DNA from: Acidobacteriota bacterium
GTDB lineage: Bacteria; Acidobacteriota; Blastocatellia; Pyrinomonadales; Pyrinomonadaceae
DNA: 47,275 nucleotides
Direction of reading: 5' to 3'
NCBI GenBank assembly: GCA_020200135.1
Contig: JAIVJI010000092.1
Span: 1 to 47,275 of the forward strand
Shown here: positions 1 through 9,428 of the stretch, in pieces
Numbering within the stretch: the stretch's first letter is position 1
How the letters are laid out: each line of letters starts with the position of its first letter
The notes under the pieces: model-generated
What the model was told of the DNA's origin: nothing
The model's database searches: none
What the model saw: the letters and a program-made list of their open reading frames with translations, nothing else
Made by a program: the position numbers and the translations under genes

Positions 1-1
1 G

Positions 2-1405
2 GGTAAAACGGTGATCGCTTCTCTGGCGCTCCTCGCTCTGTCGCTCGTGTTCCGGGCCGGCGCTCAGCGGACGCCGCGGACGATGCGGCTGGACTTCTAT
101 CACACGGGGAACGCGGCGGAGGAGGTGTTCAGCGTTGACCGCGTAGTGTTGGAGCCGCTGGCGTGGCCGGGCAGGCGCGCGCGGGCGTTGGACGAGAGCA
201 ACCTCGGCAAGTACCTGTTCGAGGTGAGGGACCCGAAGACCAACCGCATCCTTTATTCGCGCGGGTTCGCCTCGATCTACGGCGAGTGGGAGACGACGGA
301 CGAGGCGAAAACCGCGCGCCGCACCTTCCACGAGTCGCTGCGCTTCCCCGCCCCCGAGGCGCCCGCGCAGGTCGTCCTGAAGAAGCGCGACGCGCAGAAC
401 CTCTTCCGCGAGGTCTGGGCGACGACCGTAGACCCGAATGACATCTTCGTCGACCGCTCGACGCCCGGGGCGCCCGCGCCGCTCGTCGAGATTCAGCGGA
501 GCGGCGTCCCTTCCGAGAAGGTCGACTTCCTCATCCTCGGCGACGGCTACACGGCGGCCGAAGCCGCGAAGTTCGAGCGGGACGCACGCCGGATGGCGGA
601 CGTGCTGTTTGCGACCTCGCCGTTCAAGGAGCGGCGCCGTGACTTCAACGTCTGGGCGCTCTGCCCGCCCGCCGCGGAGTCGGGCGTCTCGCGCCCCTCG
701 ACGGGCGTCTACCGTGATAACCCGCTCGGCTCGACCTACGACGCCTTCGGCTCGGAGCGCTACGTCCTCACCTTCGACAACCGCGCGCTCCGCCGCGCCG
801 CCTCGTTCGCCCCTTACGAGTTCGTCGAAATCCTCGTCAACGAACGCACCTACGGCGGCGGCGGCATCCACAACCTTTACGGCACGGTCGCCGCGGACAA
901 CGCCTTCGCGGACTACGTCTTCGTACACGAGTTCGGCCACCACTTCGCCGGGCTCGCCGACGAGTACTACACCTCCTCGGTCGCCTACGCCCCCGCGACC
1001 GAGCGCGTCGAGCCGTGGGAGCCCAACGTGACCGCGCTGCTCGACCCGGCCGCGCTGAAGTGGAAGGACCTGGTCTCGGCGGACACGCCGCTCCCGACGC
1101 CGTGGGGCAAGGAGGCTTTCGAGGCTTTCTCGCGCGAGATACAGCAGCGCAGGCGGCAGATAAGGGCTGAGCGCAAACCCGAGGAGGTGATGGAGGCGCT
1201 CTTCCGCGAAGAGCTCGAACACGAGGCGCACATGTTCGCGCGGGAGAAGTACGCCGGGCGCGTCGGCGCCTTCGAGGGGGCCAACTACGAGGCGAAGGGC
1301 TTCTACCGGCCGGAGGTCGACTGCATCATGTTCACCCGCACGAACCGCTTCTGCGCCGTCTGCCGCCGCGCCATCGAGCGCGTCATCGACCTCTACTCGC
1401 GCTGA
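2..1405 (+). CDS. M64-family secreted zinc peptidase, 5' end outside window
   Basis: Resembles the IgA-peptidase M64 family of secreted zinc metalloproteases. The reading frame is open to the window edge. A GTG at 11 could start translation, but the sequence before it (Gly-Lys-Thr) extends a signal-peptide n-region, so I think the true start lies upstream. A hydrophobic signal segment covers the first ~18 residues counted from the GTG. An N-terminal beta-rich M64_N-like domain follows, then the catalytic domain. The zinc motif HEFGH, followed by GLADEYY, sits at residues 306-320 and supplies two His ligands, the catalytic Glu and the downstream Asp. A Cys-rich end (CIMF...FCAVC) closes the 464-residue protein, which is typical for the family. 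Function is probably extracellular or periplasmic protein degradation; the substrate is unknown. Confidence 0.8.
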   Translation, partial: GKTVIASLALLALSLVFRAGAQRTPRTMRLDFYHTGNAAEEVFSVDRVVLEPLAWPGRRARALDESNLGKYLFEVRDPKTNRILYSRGFASIYGEWETTDEAKTARRTFHESLRFPAPEAPAQVVLKKRDAQNLFREVWATTVDPNDIFVDRSTPGAPAPLVEIQRSGVPSEKVDFLILGDGYTAAEAAKFERDARRMADVLFATSPFKERRRDFNVWALCPPAAESGVSRPSTGVYRDNPLGSTYDAFGSERYVLTFDNRALRRAASFAPYEFVEILVNERTYGGGGIHNLYGTVAADNAFADYVFVHEFGHHFAGLADEYYTSSVAYAPATERVEPWEPNVTALLDPAALKWKDLVSADTPLPTPWGKEAFEAFSREIQQRRRQIRAERKPEEVMEALFREELEHEAHMFAREKYAGRVGAFEGANYEAKGFYRPEVDCIMFTRTNRFCAVCRRAIERVIDLYSR

Positions 1406-1483
1406 CCTCCGGCCCCCTCGGCTCACGGCCGCCGCCCCGCTTCAAGTTGCGGCCGCATCCTGCCCGCGAAGGAAAGGTTTTTA

Positions 1484-1511
1484 TTGACACCCGGTAGGAA
1501 TTAATTAAAAT
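1484..1511 (+). promoter_or_regulatory. Strong sigma-70-type promoter
   Basis: A perfect -35 TTGACA (1484-1489) is followed after 16 bp by TAAAAT (1506-1511). The local sequence is AT-rich, unlike its surroundings. It points right into a stretch with no sizeable gene that ends at the terminator 1801-1839, so the predicted transcript is about 320 nt. Confidence 0.65.
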
Positions 1512-1563
1512 GCCTTCCGCCCACTGAGCGCCCGGCTTTCACTCAACTCACGCACGGAGGTAC

Positions 1564-1713
1564 ATGCAGATGAGCAGCAAAAACCGCCCGGAGAGGAGTT
1601 TCACTTCCAGCGGCGACGTCCGCACCTCATGGCTGGTTATGTACTCGTCTGGAAAAGCGTCAACGTCGAGATCGGCGATGAAGGCGGGGACGGCAAGCTC
1701 AGAAAGTTTATGA
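1564..1713 (+). CDS. Possible 49-residue small protein (weak)
   Basis: ATG at 1564 is preceded by GGAGG at 1556-1560 with short spacing, and the frame runs 49 codons to TGA at 1713. The product is Ser/Arg-rich with no recognisable domain. A second overlapping frame (1629-1739, 36 codons, beginning MAGYVLVWKSV) looks more protein-like in its second half, so the pair could be the two halves of one frameshifted small gene. Alternatively neither is translated and the unit makes a small RNA. The support is the promoter upstream and the terminator downstream, not homology. Confidence 0.3.
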   Translation: MQMSSKNRPERSFTSSGDVRTSWLVMYSSGKASTSRSAMKAGTASSESL

Positions 1714-1800
1714 GTAAACGCTCAATGTCACGCCGCTAGCCCGCCCCGCGCACGTCCAACTTTCGATTTTAGAGAGTCCCGGCACGCCGAAGACGAGTCC

Positions 1801-1839
1801 GGCCGGGGGTCGATGCGGAAGCATGCCCCCGGCCTTTTT
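1801..1839 (+). terminator. Intrinsic terminator
   Basis: GGCCGGGGG (1801-1809) pairs with CCCCCGGCC (1826-1834). An inner ATGC/GCAT stem closes a GGAA loop, and TTTTT follows at 1835-1839. The T-run is on the plus strand, so it ends the transcript from the promoter at 1484 and not the minus-strand gene next to it, whose stop codon overlaps the last T. Confidence 0.8.
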
Positions 1840-2279
1840 CAGTTCACAGTCTCGGAGGTGGCGTCGGGGGCGGGCTGGCCGTTGTGGTCTACGTGGAGGA
1901 GTGTGAGTTCCTGCTCGTCGGCGAGGCTGGAGTCGATGAGGGTCTGGACGCGGTAGCGGCCGGGCGCGGGGAACTCGACGTTGAAGAAGAAGCTGATGTT
2001 GTTGGCGACGCCGCCGTGCATCACTTCGAAGGGCGAGGGCTCGGCGAGGACGACCGGGTGCTGGCCGTCGTCGGTGAGGATGCGCACCTCCGAGAGGTGG
2101 CGCCCCTCGCCGCGCCACTGCGTGACGACGGCGAACTTCATCACCGTCACCGGGAAGTGCTGCACCAGTATCTGGTGAAAGACCCCCATCAGCGACAGCT
2201 TGTTGCCGACCTCCAGCCGCACGTCGTCGCAGAAGACCGTGTAGGCCAGATTCAGTTTGCCCCCGTCCCTTTTCGCCAT
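1839..2279 (-). CDS. DUF6941-like hypothetical protein
   Basis: A 146-residue soluble protein with no signal peptide. It begins MAKRDGGKLNLAYTVFCDD and contains phrases such as GNKLSLMGVFHQI and a beta-rich body ending in a predicted C2-like strand pattern (FFFNVEFPAPGRYRV). I recognise this pattern from the DUF6941 family, whose role is unknown; the assignment is from memory of the pattern. I chose ATG 2279 over an in-frame start 15 bp upstream because GGGAGAGG lies just before it. It lies downstream of ligA on the same strand with a 73-bp gap and may be cotranscribed. Confidence 0.65.
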   Translation of the reverse strand: MAKRDGGKLNLAYTVFCDDVRLEVGNKLSLMGVFHQILVQHFPVTVMKFAVVTQWRGEGRHLSEVRILTDDGQHPVVLAEPSPFEVMHGGVANNISFFFNVEFPAPGRYRVQTLIDSSLADEQELTLLHVDHNGQPAPDATSETVN

Positions 2280-2352
2280 CGTATCCTCTCCCACTTGTTA
2301 ATAAAGACCCGGCACCGGACGCTTCCATCACACGGCGGCCTGCCCGAACCCC

Positions 2353-4422
<2,070 letters not shown>

Positions 4423-4464
4423 TCAACACTCCGGGCGCGCAAACACGTCGCCGCGCGGCGGGGC

Positions 4465-5172
4465 TCAAGCGCTTTCGTCCTCGCCCCCGCGGTCGCGCGC
4501 CCGCAGGAACAGGACGGCGTACGCGAGGGCGAGCACCGGCACGAGGAGGGCCGAGAGGAAGGTCACGAGCACGAGAACGGCGTAGGCGCTGTCGTTCGCC
4601 GACGGCGTGCCGCGCATCCCGCCCATCGTCTCGAAAGCGGCCCTCTCAAGGTTGAGCAGCGTCAGCGCGAACACGACCGCCGCGACGGGCAGGAGGGCGG
4701 CGACGACGGCCGCGAAGAGCCCCAGCCCGCCGTGCCGGACGAGGTAGAAGAGGAGCAGCGCCACCCTCCAAGACGCCACGACGACGAGGAAGAGGACGTT
4801 TAAGCCGCGCGCCGTCTCCATGCCGTAGAGCATCTCGACCGGGACGGCGTAGAGCGCGGCGGGCGGCGCGGTGAGCGCGACGAAGGTCAGGACGTGCGCG
4901 TACGACCAGCGGCGCGGCCTGAGCGGGCGCGCGACGGCCCACAGCACCCCCGCGAGGATGAAGACGTAGACCACCGACCCGAGCCCCGTGTGCTGGAGCG
5001 CGCCCGCGCGCGGGTCGTCCCACCAGCGCCCGGCCCCGACGGCCCACGTGCACGCGAGACCGAAGATGAGGTGCGCCCGCCCGAAGCCGCGGAACTCCCC
5101 GGCCGTCAGCCGGAACGTCAACAGCCTCGCCGCCGTCGAAATCACGCCCCGGCTGTGCGTCGAGTCGTCCAT
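4465..5172 (-). CDS. Hypothetical integral membrane protein
   Basis: A 235-residue protein with about six hydrophobic segments (for example around VVYVFILAGVLWAV, VLFLVVVASWRVALLLFYLV and YAVLVLVTFLSALLVPVLAL) and an acidic C-terminus. It begins MDDSTHSRG at ATG 5172, 20 bp after the stop of the M20 gene, so the two are probably cotranscribed. I do not recognise the family. The N-terminal phrase FRGFGRAHLIFGL suggests an amphipathic entry helix before the first membrane span. No catalytic motif is visible. Confidence 0.75.
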   Translation of the reverse strand: MDDSTHSRGVISTAARLLTFRLTAGEFRGFGRAHLIFGLACTWAVGAGRWWDDPRAGALQHTGLGSVVYVFILAGVLWAVARPLRPRRWSYAHVLTFVALTAPPAALYAVPVEMLYGMETARGLNVLFLVVVASWRVALLLFYLVRHGGLGLFAAVVAALLPVAAVVFALTLLNLERAAFETMGGMRGTPSANDSAYAVLVLVTFLSALLVPVLALAYAVLFLRARDRGGEDESA

Positions 5173-5192
5173 CGCTTGAAACCTCTGAGCGC

Positions 5193-6605
5193 CTATTTGT
5201 TGAGCTTGACGAGCGCGGTCTGGGCGCGCTTCTGTGGCGCCTCGTCTTCGAGGGCGGCGAGGCCGTGGATGACGCGGCCGAAGTATTTGACGCCCTGGAT
5301 GAAGTCGTCGAGGCGTATGTTCTCGTCGGGGCCGTGCGGGTTCGAGCCGGCGTGGCTGATGCCGAACGAGACGACGGGCGTCGGCGGGTCGTTCGCGCCG
5401 CAGACCGCGCCGACGGGGCCGCTCGCCGGGTCGAGCGGGTAGACGACGGGCGGCTGGCCGTAGACCTCGCCGGCCGCCTCGATGGCCGCGCGCGCGACCA
5501 TCGAGGCGGGCGACGACTTGGCGTAGGGAGCCGAGCCCAGCTCGTTGATCTCCACGTCCAGAAAGCCGCGCTTGTCCAGGTGCTCGCGCAGGAGCGTGAC
5601 GACCAGCTCGGGCGTGAGGTCCGGGACGAGCCGGAAGTCGAGGCGCGCGGTCGCCGCGCCCGGCAGGATGGTCTTGGCTCCCGCCTCGGTGTGGCCGGTG
5701 CGTATGCCGCAGATGGTGCAGGTCGGGCCGAAGATGAGCTCTTTCGCCAGCTCCCTCCCCGTCATCCCGTGCAGCCAGCCGCCGATGCGGAACTCGCGGC
5801 GCAAGCCCGCCTCGTCCAGCTCGATGGTCTTGAGCATCTGCCGGTCGTCGGACGTGAGCGGGGCGACGTGCGACGAGAAGCCGTCGATGGTGATGACGCC
5901 TTTGGGCGAGACGACGGTCGAGAGCGCCTGCACCAGCCGCCACGCCGGGTTCGGGACGATGCCGCCCCACTTCGAGTGGAGGTCCGTGCGCGCGCCGTAC
6001 GCGCGCAGCTCGAGGAAGGCGATGCCCTTGAAGCCGAGGTTGATGACGAGGCGCTCGCGGGTGTCCTTGTAGCCGTCGTCCCAGACGCAGCCGTCGGCGC
6101 GCAGAAGCCCCGCGTTCTCCGAAGCGAAGCGGTAGAGGCTCGGGCTGGCGAGGCCGTCCTCGCCCTCGACGACGAAGCGCAGGCAGACGGGGAGCTTGCC
6201 GTAAGTCTTCTGGTAAGCCTCGACCGCCGCGAGGCGCGCGACCAAATCGCCCTTGCTGTTCGAGGCGCCGCGCGCGCGGAGCACGCCGTCGACGACGACG
6301 GCCGCGAACGGCCCCGACGACCACTCGGTCAACTGCCCGACGGGCTGCACGTCGTAGTGGCCGTAGACGAGGAAGCAGCGCGGCCCCGCGCCGCACTCGC
6401 CGTAGATGATGGGGAAGCCGCTGCCGACCTTGAACGCGCGCGTGCCCGCGCCCACGCGCTGCAACATCTGCTCGACCTTCTCCGCCACCGCGCGCATCCC
6501 CGTCCCGCGCGCCGCCACCGAAGGCATGCGACACAGGTCCTGCAGCCGCTCCGTGAACGAGCGCGCGTGCCGGTCGACGTATCTGTCGAAGCGTGTGAAC
6601 GACAT
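5193..6605 (-). CDS. M20-family peptidase homologue with altered active site
   Basis: The 470-residue protein is clearly of the M20 dipeptidase/deacylase fold: YGHYDVQP (H83) is the first metal-ligand motif, and a dimerisation domain plus a C-terminal HGPDEN motif follow. However, the usual RGATDNKG, whose Asp bridges both zinc ions, reads RGASNSKG here (N116). The usual EGMEE base/ligand pair reads EGEDG (D150, G151). Both key acidic positions are therefore changed, so it may be inactive, use one metal, or have another role. I chose ATG 6605 (MSFTRFDRYVD) rather than an upstream start whose extension is encoded by repeat sequence. It sits upstream of the membrane protein gene. Confidence 0.8.
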   Translation of the reverse strand: MSFTRFDRYVDRHARSFTERLQDLCRMPSVAARGTGMRAVAEKVEQMLQRVGAGTRAFKVGSGFPIIYGECGAGPRCFLVYGHYDVQPVGQLTEWSSGPFAAVVVDGVLRARGASNSKGDLVARLAAVEAYQKTYGKLPVCLRFVVEGEDGLASPSLYRFASENAGLLRADGCVWDDGYKDTRERLVINLGFKGIAFLELRAYGARTDLHSKWGGIVPNPAWRLVQALSTVVSPKGVITIDGFSSHVAPLTSDDRQMLKTIELDEAGLRREFRIGGWLHGMTGRELAKELIFGPTCTICGIRTGHTEAGAKTILPGAATARLDFRLVPDLTPELVVTLLREHLDKRGFLDVEINELGSAPYAKSSPASMVARAAIEAAGEVYGQPPVVYPLDPASGPVGAVCGANDPPTPVVSFGISHAGSNPHGPDENIRLDDFIQGVKYFGRVIHGLAALEDEAPQKRAQTALVKLNK

Positions 6606-6614
6606 TTCTTCGGG

Positions 6615-6690
6615 GTGATAGGTGATGAGCGATGAGTGATAAGGAAATCCGGCCGCCCTCACTCATCACTCATCACTCATCACCTATCAC
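6615..6690. repeat. Heptad-array inverted repeat (word GTGATGA)
   Basis: Left arm 6615-6640 is built of 7-bp units related to GTGATGA. Right arm 6665-6690 is its reverse complement at 25 of 26 positions. The 24-bp core holds CCGGCCGCC. The right arm supplies the last codons and stop (6680-6682) of the GNAT gene, and the left arm abuts the start of the M20 gene. Confidence 0.85.
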
Positions 6691-7468
6691 TGTAAAAAAG
6701 GTAGCGCGGGCTCGACGGGTCGCGGTCAAAGCCGGCGCAGACGAGCCCGGCGGCGAAGGCGTCTTGAAACTCGCCGCGGACGCGGAGCAGCTCGGCGCGT
6801 GCGGCCGCCGGGTCTTCCGAGACGAGCGCGCCCCAGTTGGGGGGAATCGTGACGGCGGCGGCCGGCTCGCCCGAAGGCTCCGGGGTCTCGCCGCGCGCGA
6901 GCGCCACGACGCGCGGCGAGTCGAGCTCCCACTCGGCGACGAGGCGGTCGCTGTCGAGCCCCAAAGCCTCGGCGAACTTTCCCGTCACGGTCGAGTAGTC
7001 CGTGCCGTAGTAGTTGACGGCGTAGCGGCGGACGACGACGCCGAGGCGGTTGAGGTTGAAGTGCGCGTTGCGCGACTGCGCCGGGTCCCACGTCCAGTGT
7101 ATGAAGCGCCGACCCTCCGAGACGACGCGCGCGCGCTGCGCCCACTTGAGCCGCGCGCCGACGCCGAGGTTCTGGTGGCTTTTCGCCACCGCCATCATGT
7201 GCGAGTAGCCGACAACTTCCTCCGCGCCGGAATCGGGCGCGGGGCGCACGGCCACCTGGTTGAGGACGAAGCCGACCATCCTCCCGCCGGCGAAGGCGCC
7301 GAGCGTGAAGCCGCCGGCGCTGCGCGCGACGATGAGGTGGCGGCGCGGCGACAGCTCAAGGTCGGGCAGGCCGAACGCCTCGCGCTGCAAACGGACGCAC
7401 TCGTCGAACTCCTCGACGGTCGTACACTCGCGGATGTCTACCCCGTCGCTCTCGGCCATCCTCGACAC
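6680..7468 (-). CDS. GNAT-superfamily N-acetyltransferase (COG3375-like)
   Basis: A 262-residue protein with a GNAT fold. The N-terminal half has the order expected for acetyl-CoA binding (VGFVLNQVAV, then SHMMAVAKSHQNLGVGARLKWAQR, where the Q/N-x-G-V-G-x-R segment corresponds to motif A). The C-terminal half includes WTWDPAQSRNAHFNLNRLG, a signature I associate with the COG3375 'predicted GNAT acetyltransferase' group. The substrate is unknown. It starts at GTG 7468 (an ATG at 7459 is possible), 6 bp after the YaeQ-like gene, so the two form an operon. Its last residues are encoded inside the heptad repeat at 6665-6690. Confidence 0.75.
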   Translation of the reverse strand: MSRMAESDGVDIRECTTVEEFDECVRLQREAFGLPDLELSPRRHLIVARSAGGFTLGAFAGGRMVGFVLNQVAVRPAPDSGAEEVVGYSHMMAVAKSHQNLGVGARLKWAQRARVVSEGRRFIHWTWDPAQSRNAHFNLNRLGVVVRRYAVNYYGTDYSTVTGKFAEALGLDSDRLVAEWELDSPRVVALARGETPEPSGEPAAAVTIPPNWGALVSEDPAAARAELLRVRGEFQDAFAAGLVCAGFDRDPSSPRYLFYSDR

Positions 7469-7474
7469 TCGCCC

Positions 7475-7957
7475 TCAGATCTCGACCAGTTCGTACCAGC
7501 TTTGCGGGACTTCCGCGACGCGGCGCTCGGCCGCGCGCTCGGCGATGTCGGCCGCGAAGTTGACGAGCGTCAGGCGGCCGTCGCCGCGGTAGCGCGGCTC
7601 GACCGAGTCGCGCAGCTCGCGCGCGTAGGCCCTCACCCCGCAGCCGATCTTGAAGAGCACCAGCCGCTCCGTGTCGCCGTGCTTGAGGAGCCACGCGACC
7701 TTGCGCATCGATACCATCCCGCACTCGCCCCAGAAGCGGAAGCGCGCCCCCGCGCGCGGGCGGCCCCCCTCCGCCCCGTTCAAAGAGACGAGGTCGGGCT
7801 TGTAGCGCAGGCCGACCGGCAGCTCTATCTCAAGGTGCGGGTACGCGCGCGCGAACATCGCGTACCCGAGCGCCTTCATCAACACGTGGCCGTAACTCTC
7901 GCCCCGGCGCTGCCAGAGCCGCACACGCCTTCCGGCCAGCTCGAAGTCGTAAAGCAT
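7475..7957 (-). CDS. YaeQ-like PD-(D/E)XK-fold protein (tentative)
   Basis: A 160-residue soluble protein starting MLYDFELAGRRVRLW. The layout resembles YaeQ-type restriction-endonuclease-like folds: a helix with GHVLMKALGYAMFA, then YKPDLV (candidate catalytic Asp), then FWGECGMVSMRK (candidate Glu and Lys), then a strand LVLFKIG. YaeQ proteins have unknown biochemical roles. The start at 7957 fits a GAAAGG about 15 bases upstream and the conserved first strand; earlier in-frame codons look non-coding. It lies between mqnC and the GNAT gene on the same strand. Confidence 0.6.
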   Translation of the reverse strand: MLYDFELAGRRVRLWQRRGESYGHVLMKALGYAMFARAYPHLEIELPVGLRYKPDLVSLNGAEGGRPRAGARFRFWGECGMVSMRKVAWLLKHGDTERLVLFKIGCGVRAYARELRDSVEPRYRGDGRLTLVNFAADIAERAAERRVAEVPQSWYELVEI

Positions 7958-8078
7958 CCAAAAGCCGTAACCTTTCGGCGCGTCCGGCGGCGGATAAACC
8001 CCCGCCCCGAAACTTCGCCGACCTCGCGTTCTAAAACCGGGAAATTGGATTCTATCCTGTCGCCCGCCGCCTGTCACC

Positions 8079-8150
8079 CGGAAGGACGGATGAAGGCGGA
8101 AGGATGAAAGATGAAGTTCAGACGGCCGTCACTTCATCTTTCATCCCTCC
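8079..8150. repeat. Heptad-array hairpin (word GGATGAA)
   Basis: Positions 8102-8117 pair perfectly with 8131-8146 (16 bp). The arms extend to about 24 bp with two mismatches. The loop contains GACGGCCGTC, itself palindromic. The left arm is a run of 7-bp purine-rich units (GGATGAA-like). It lies between mqnC (stop at 8154) and the YaeQ-like gene. It could act as a transcription attenuator. Confidence 0.85.
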
Positions 8151-8153
8151 GGC

Positions 8154-9302
8154 TTAGTCGGCGAAGGCGACGGAAAGTTCGCGGAGGGTGGCGGAGTCTG
8201 AGGCGTCGGCGCGGGCGGACTCCTCGCGGTTGACGTGGCGGTAGAGGATGTCGCGCTGCTGCGGGCGGAAGCCGGCCTCGCGGATGAGGTAGCGGAGCAT
8301 CTTCTCGTCCGCCTCGTTGTGCGCGCCGGCCGCCGAGACGACGTTCTCCTCGATCATCACCGAGCCCATGTCGTCGGCGCCGAAGCGGAGCGCCACCTGC
8401 CCGAGCCGGAGCCCCTGCGTCAGCCAGGACGACTGGATGTGCTCGACGTTGTCGAGGAAGAGGCGCGAGACGGCGACCATGCGGAGGTAGTCCATCCCCG
8501 TCAGCTCCTCCTTGATGCGGCGGCCGAGCGCGGTGTTCTCGCGCTGGAACGTCCACGCGATGAAGGCGGTGAAGCCGCCCGTCTCGTCCTGCAGGTCGCG
8601 TATGCGCCGGAGGTGCCGGACGCGGTGCTCGGTGCGGTCGCCGATGCCGAACATCATCGTCGCCGTCGTGCGCAGGCCGACGCAGTGCGCCGCGCGCATC
8701 ACGCCGAGCCACTCATCGGTCGTACACTTCGTCGAGACGCGCTTGCGCACCTCGTCGTCCAGAATCTCGCCGCCGCCGCCCGGCATGCTGTAGAGTCCCG
8801 CCTCCTTCAGCCGCCCCATAATCTCCTCGTAAGGGAGCTTCGAGATGAGATGGATGTTGTGAATCTCGGGCGGCGAGAAGCAGTGGAGCTGGAAGTCCGG
8901 GTAGCGCGCGTGGAGCGTGCGGAGGAGGTCTTCGTACCACTCGATGCCAAAATCGGGGTGCAGCCCGCCCTGCATCAGGACGCCCGTGCCGCCGAGCGCG
9001 ATGGTCTCGTCGATGCGCGCGCAGATGTCTTCGAGCGTGCGGACGTAGGTGTCGGGCTTGCCCGGCCTTCGGTAGAAGGCGCAGAAGGTGCAGACGACGT
9101 TGCAGACGTTCGTGTAGTTGATGTTGCGGTCGATGATGTAGGTGACGACGTCCGACGGGTGTCTGCGCCGCCGCACCTCGTCGGCCGCCACGCCCATGCG
9201 CGCCACGTCGAAGGATTCGAGGAGCCGCGTACACTCCTCCGCCGTCATGCGCCCGCCCGCCAGCACGCGGTCGAGAATCGGTTGGATGTCTGTACTTGTC
9301 AT
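8154..9302 (-). CDS. mqnC: Cyclic dehypoxanthine futalosine synthase MqnC
   Basis: Radical-SAM enzyme that converts dehypoxanthine futalosine to the cyclic form in the futalosine route to menaquinone. The 382-residue length is normal. The [4Fe-4S] cluster motif C67-x3-C71-x2-C74 (CNVVCTFC) is intact, preceded by the typical NINYTNVC. Further family signatures include HPDFGIEWYEDLLR, SMPGGGGEIL and FGADDMGSVMIEENVV. It lies downstream of mqnA on the same strand with a 126-bp gap holding an AT-rich heptad array. The start ATG 9302 gives MTSTDIQPIL. Confidence 0.95.
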   Translation of the reverse strand: MTSTDIQPILDRVLAGGRMTAEECTRLLESFDVARMGVAADEVRRRRHPSDVVTYIIDRNINYTNVCNVVCTFCAFYRRPGKPDTYVRTLEDICARIDETIALGGTGVLMQGGLHPDFGIEWYEDLLRTLHARYPDFQLHCFSPPEIHNIHLISKLPYEEIMGRLKEAGLYSMPGGGGEILDDEVRKRVSTKCTTDEWLGVMRAAHCVGLRTTATMMFGIGDRTEHRVRHLRRIRDLQDETGGFTAFIAWTFQRENTALGRRIKEELTGMDYLRMVAVSRLFLDNVEHIQSSWLTQGLRLGQVALRFGADDMGSVMIEENVVSAAGAHNEADEKMLRYLIREAGFRPQQRDILYRHVNREESARADASDSATLRELSVAFAD

Positions 9303-9325
9303 TTAAACTTCGTCTGCCCGAATCG

Positions 9326-9360
9326 CAAATTTCAAATTTGAAATATCAAATCCGCATTCT
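9326..9360. repeat. AT-rich heptad array (word CAAATTT)
   Basis: Five consecutive 7-bp units start at 9326, 9333, 9340, 9347 and 9354. The first four share the core AAAT, and the first two are identical. The AT-rich block stands out in a ~68% GC setting and lies just upstream of mqnC, so it may also contribute to a promoter. Confidence 0.8.
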
Positions 9361-9428
9361 GCCAGCCGCGCGACCGCAAAGAACCGCTTTCGGCGCGATT
9401 TTTGAGAGCGCGTCCCGCGCCGTTTACT

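Noticed and set aside
4465..6669. A single very long minus-strand frame spanning the M20 peptidase and the membrane protein
   Set aside because: Its first two thirds are Arg/Pro/Ala-rich out-of-frame sequence; the M20 protein is read in another frame from 6605, and only the last 235 residues (from 5172) are a real membrane protein.
9326..9360. CRISPR-like array at the short repeats
   Set aside because: Seven-base units without spacers and without cas genes are not a CRISPR array.
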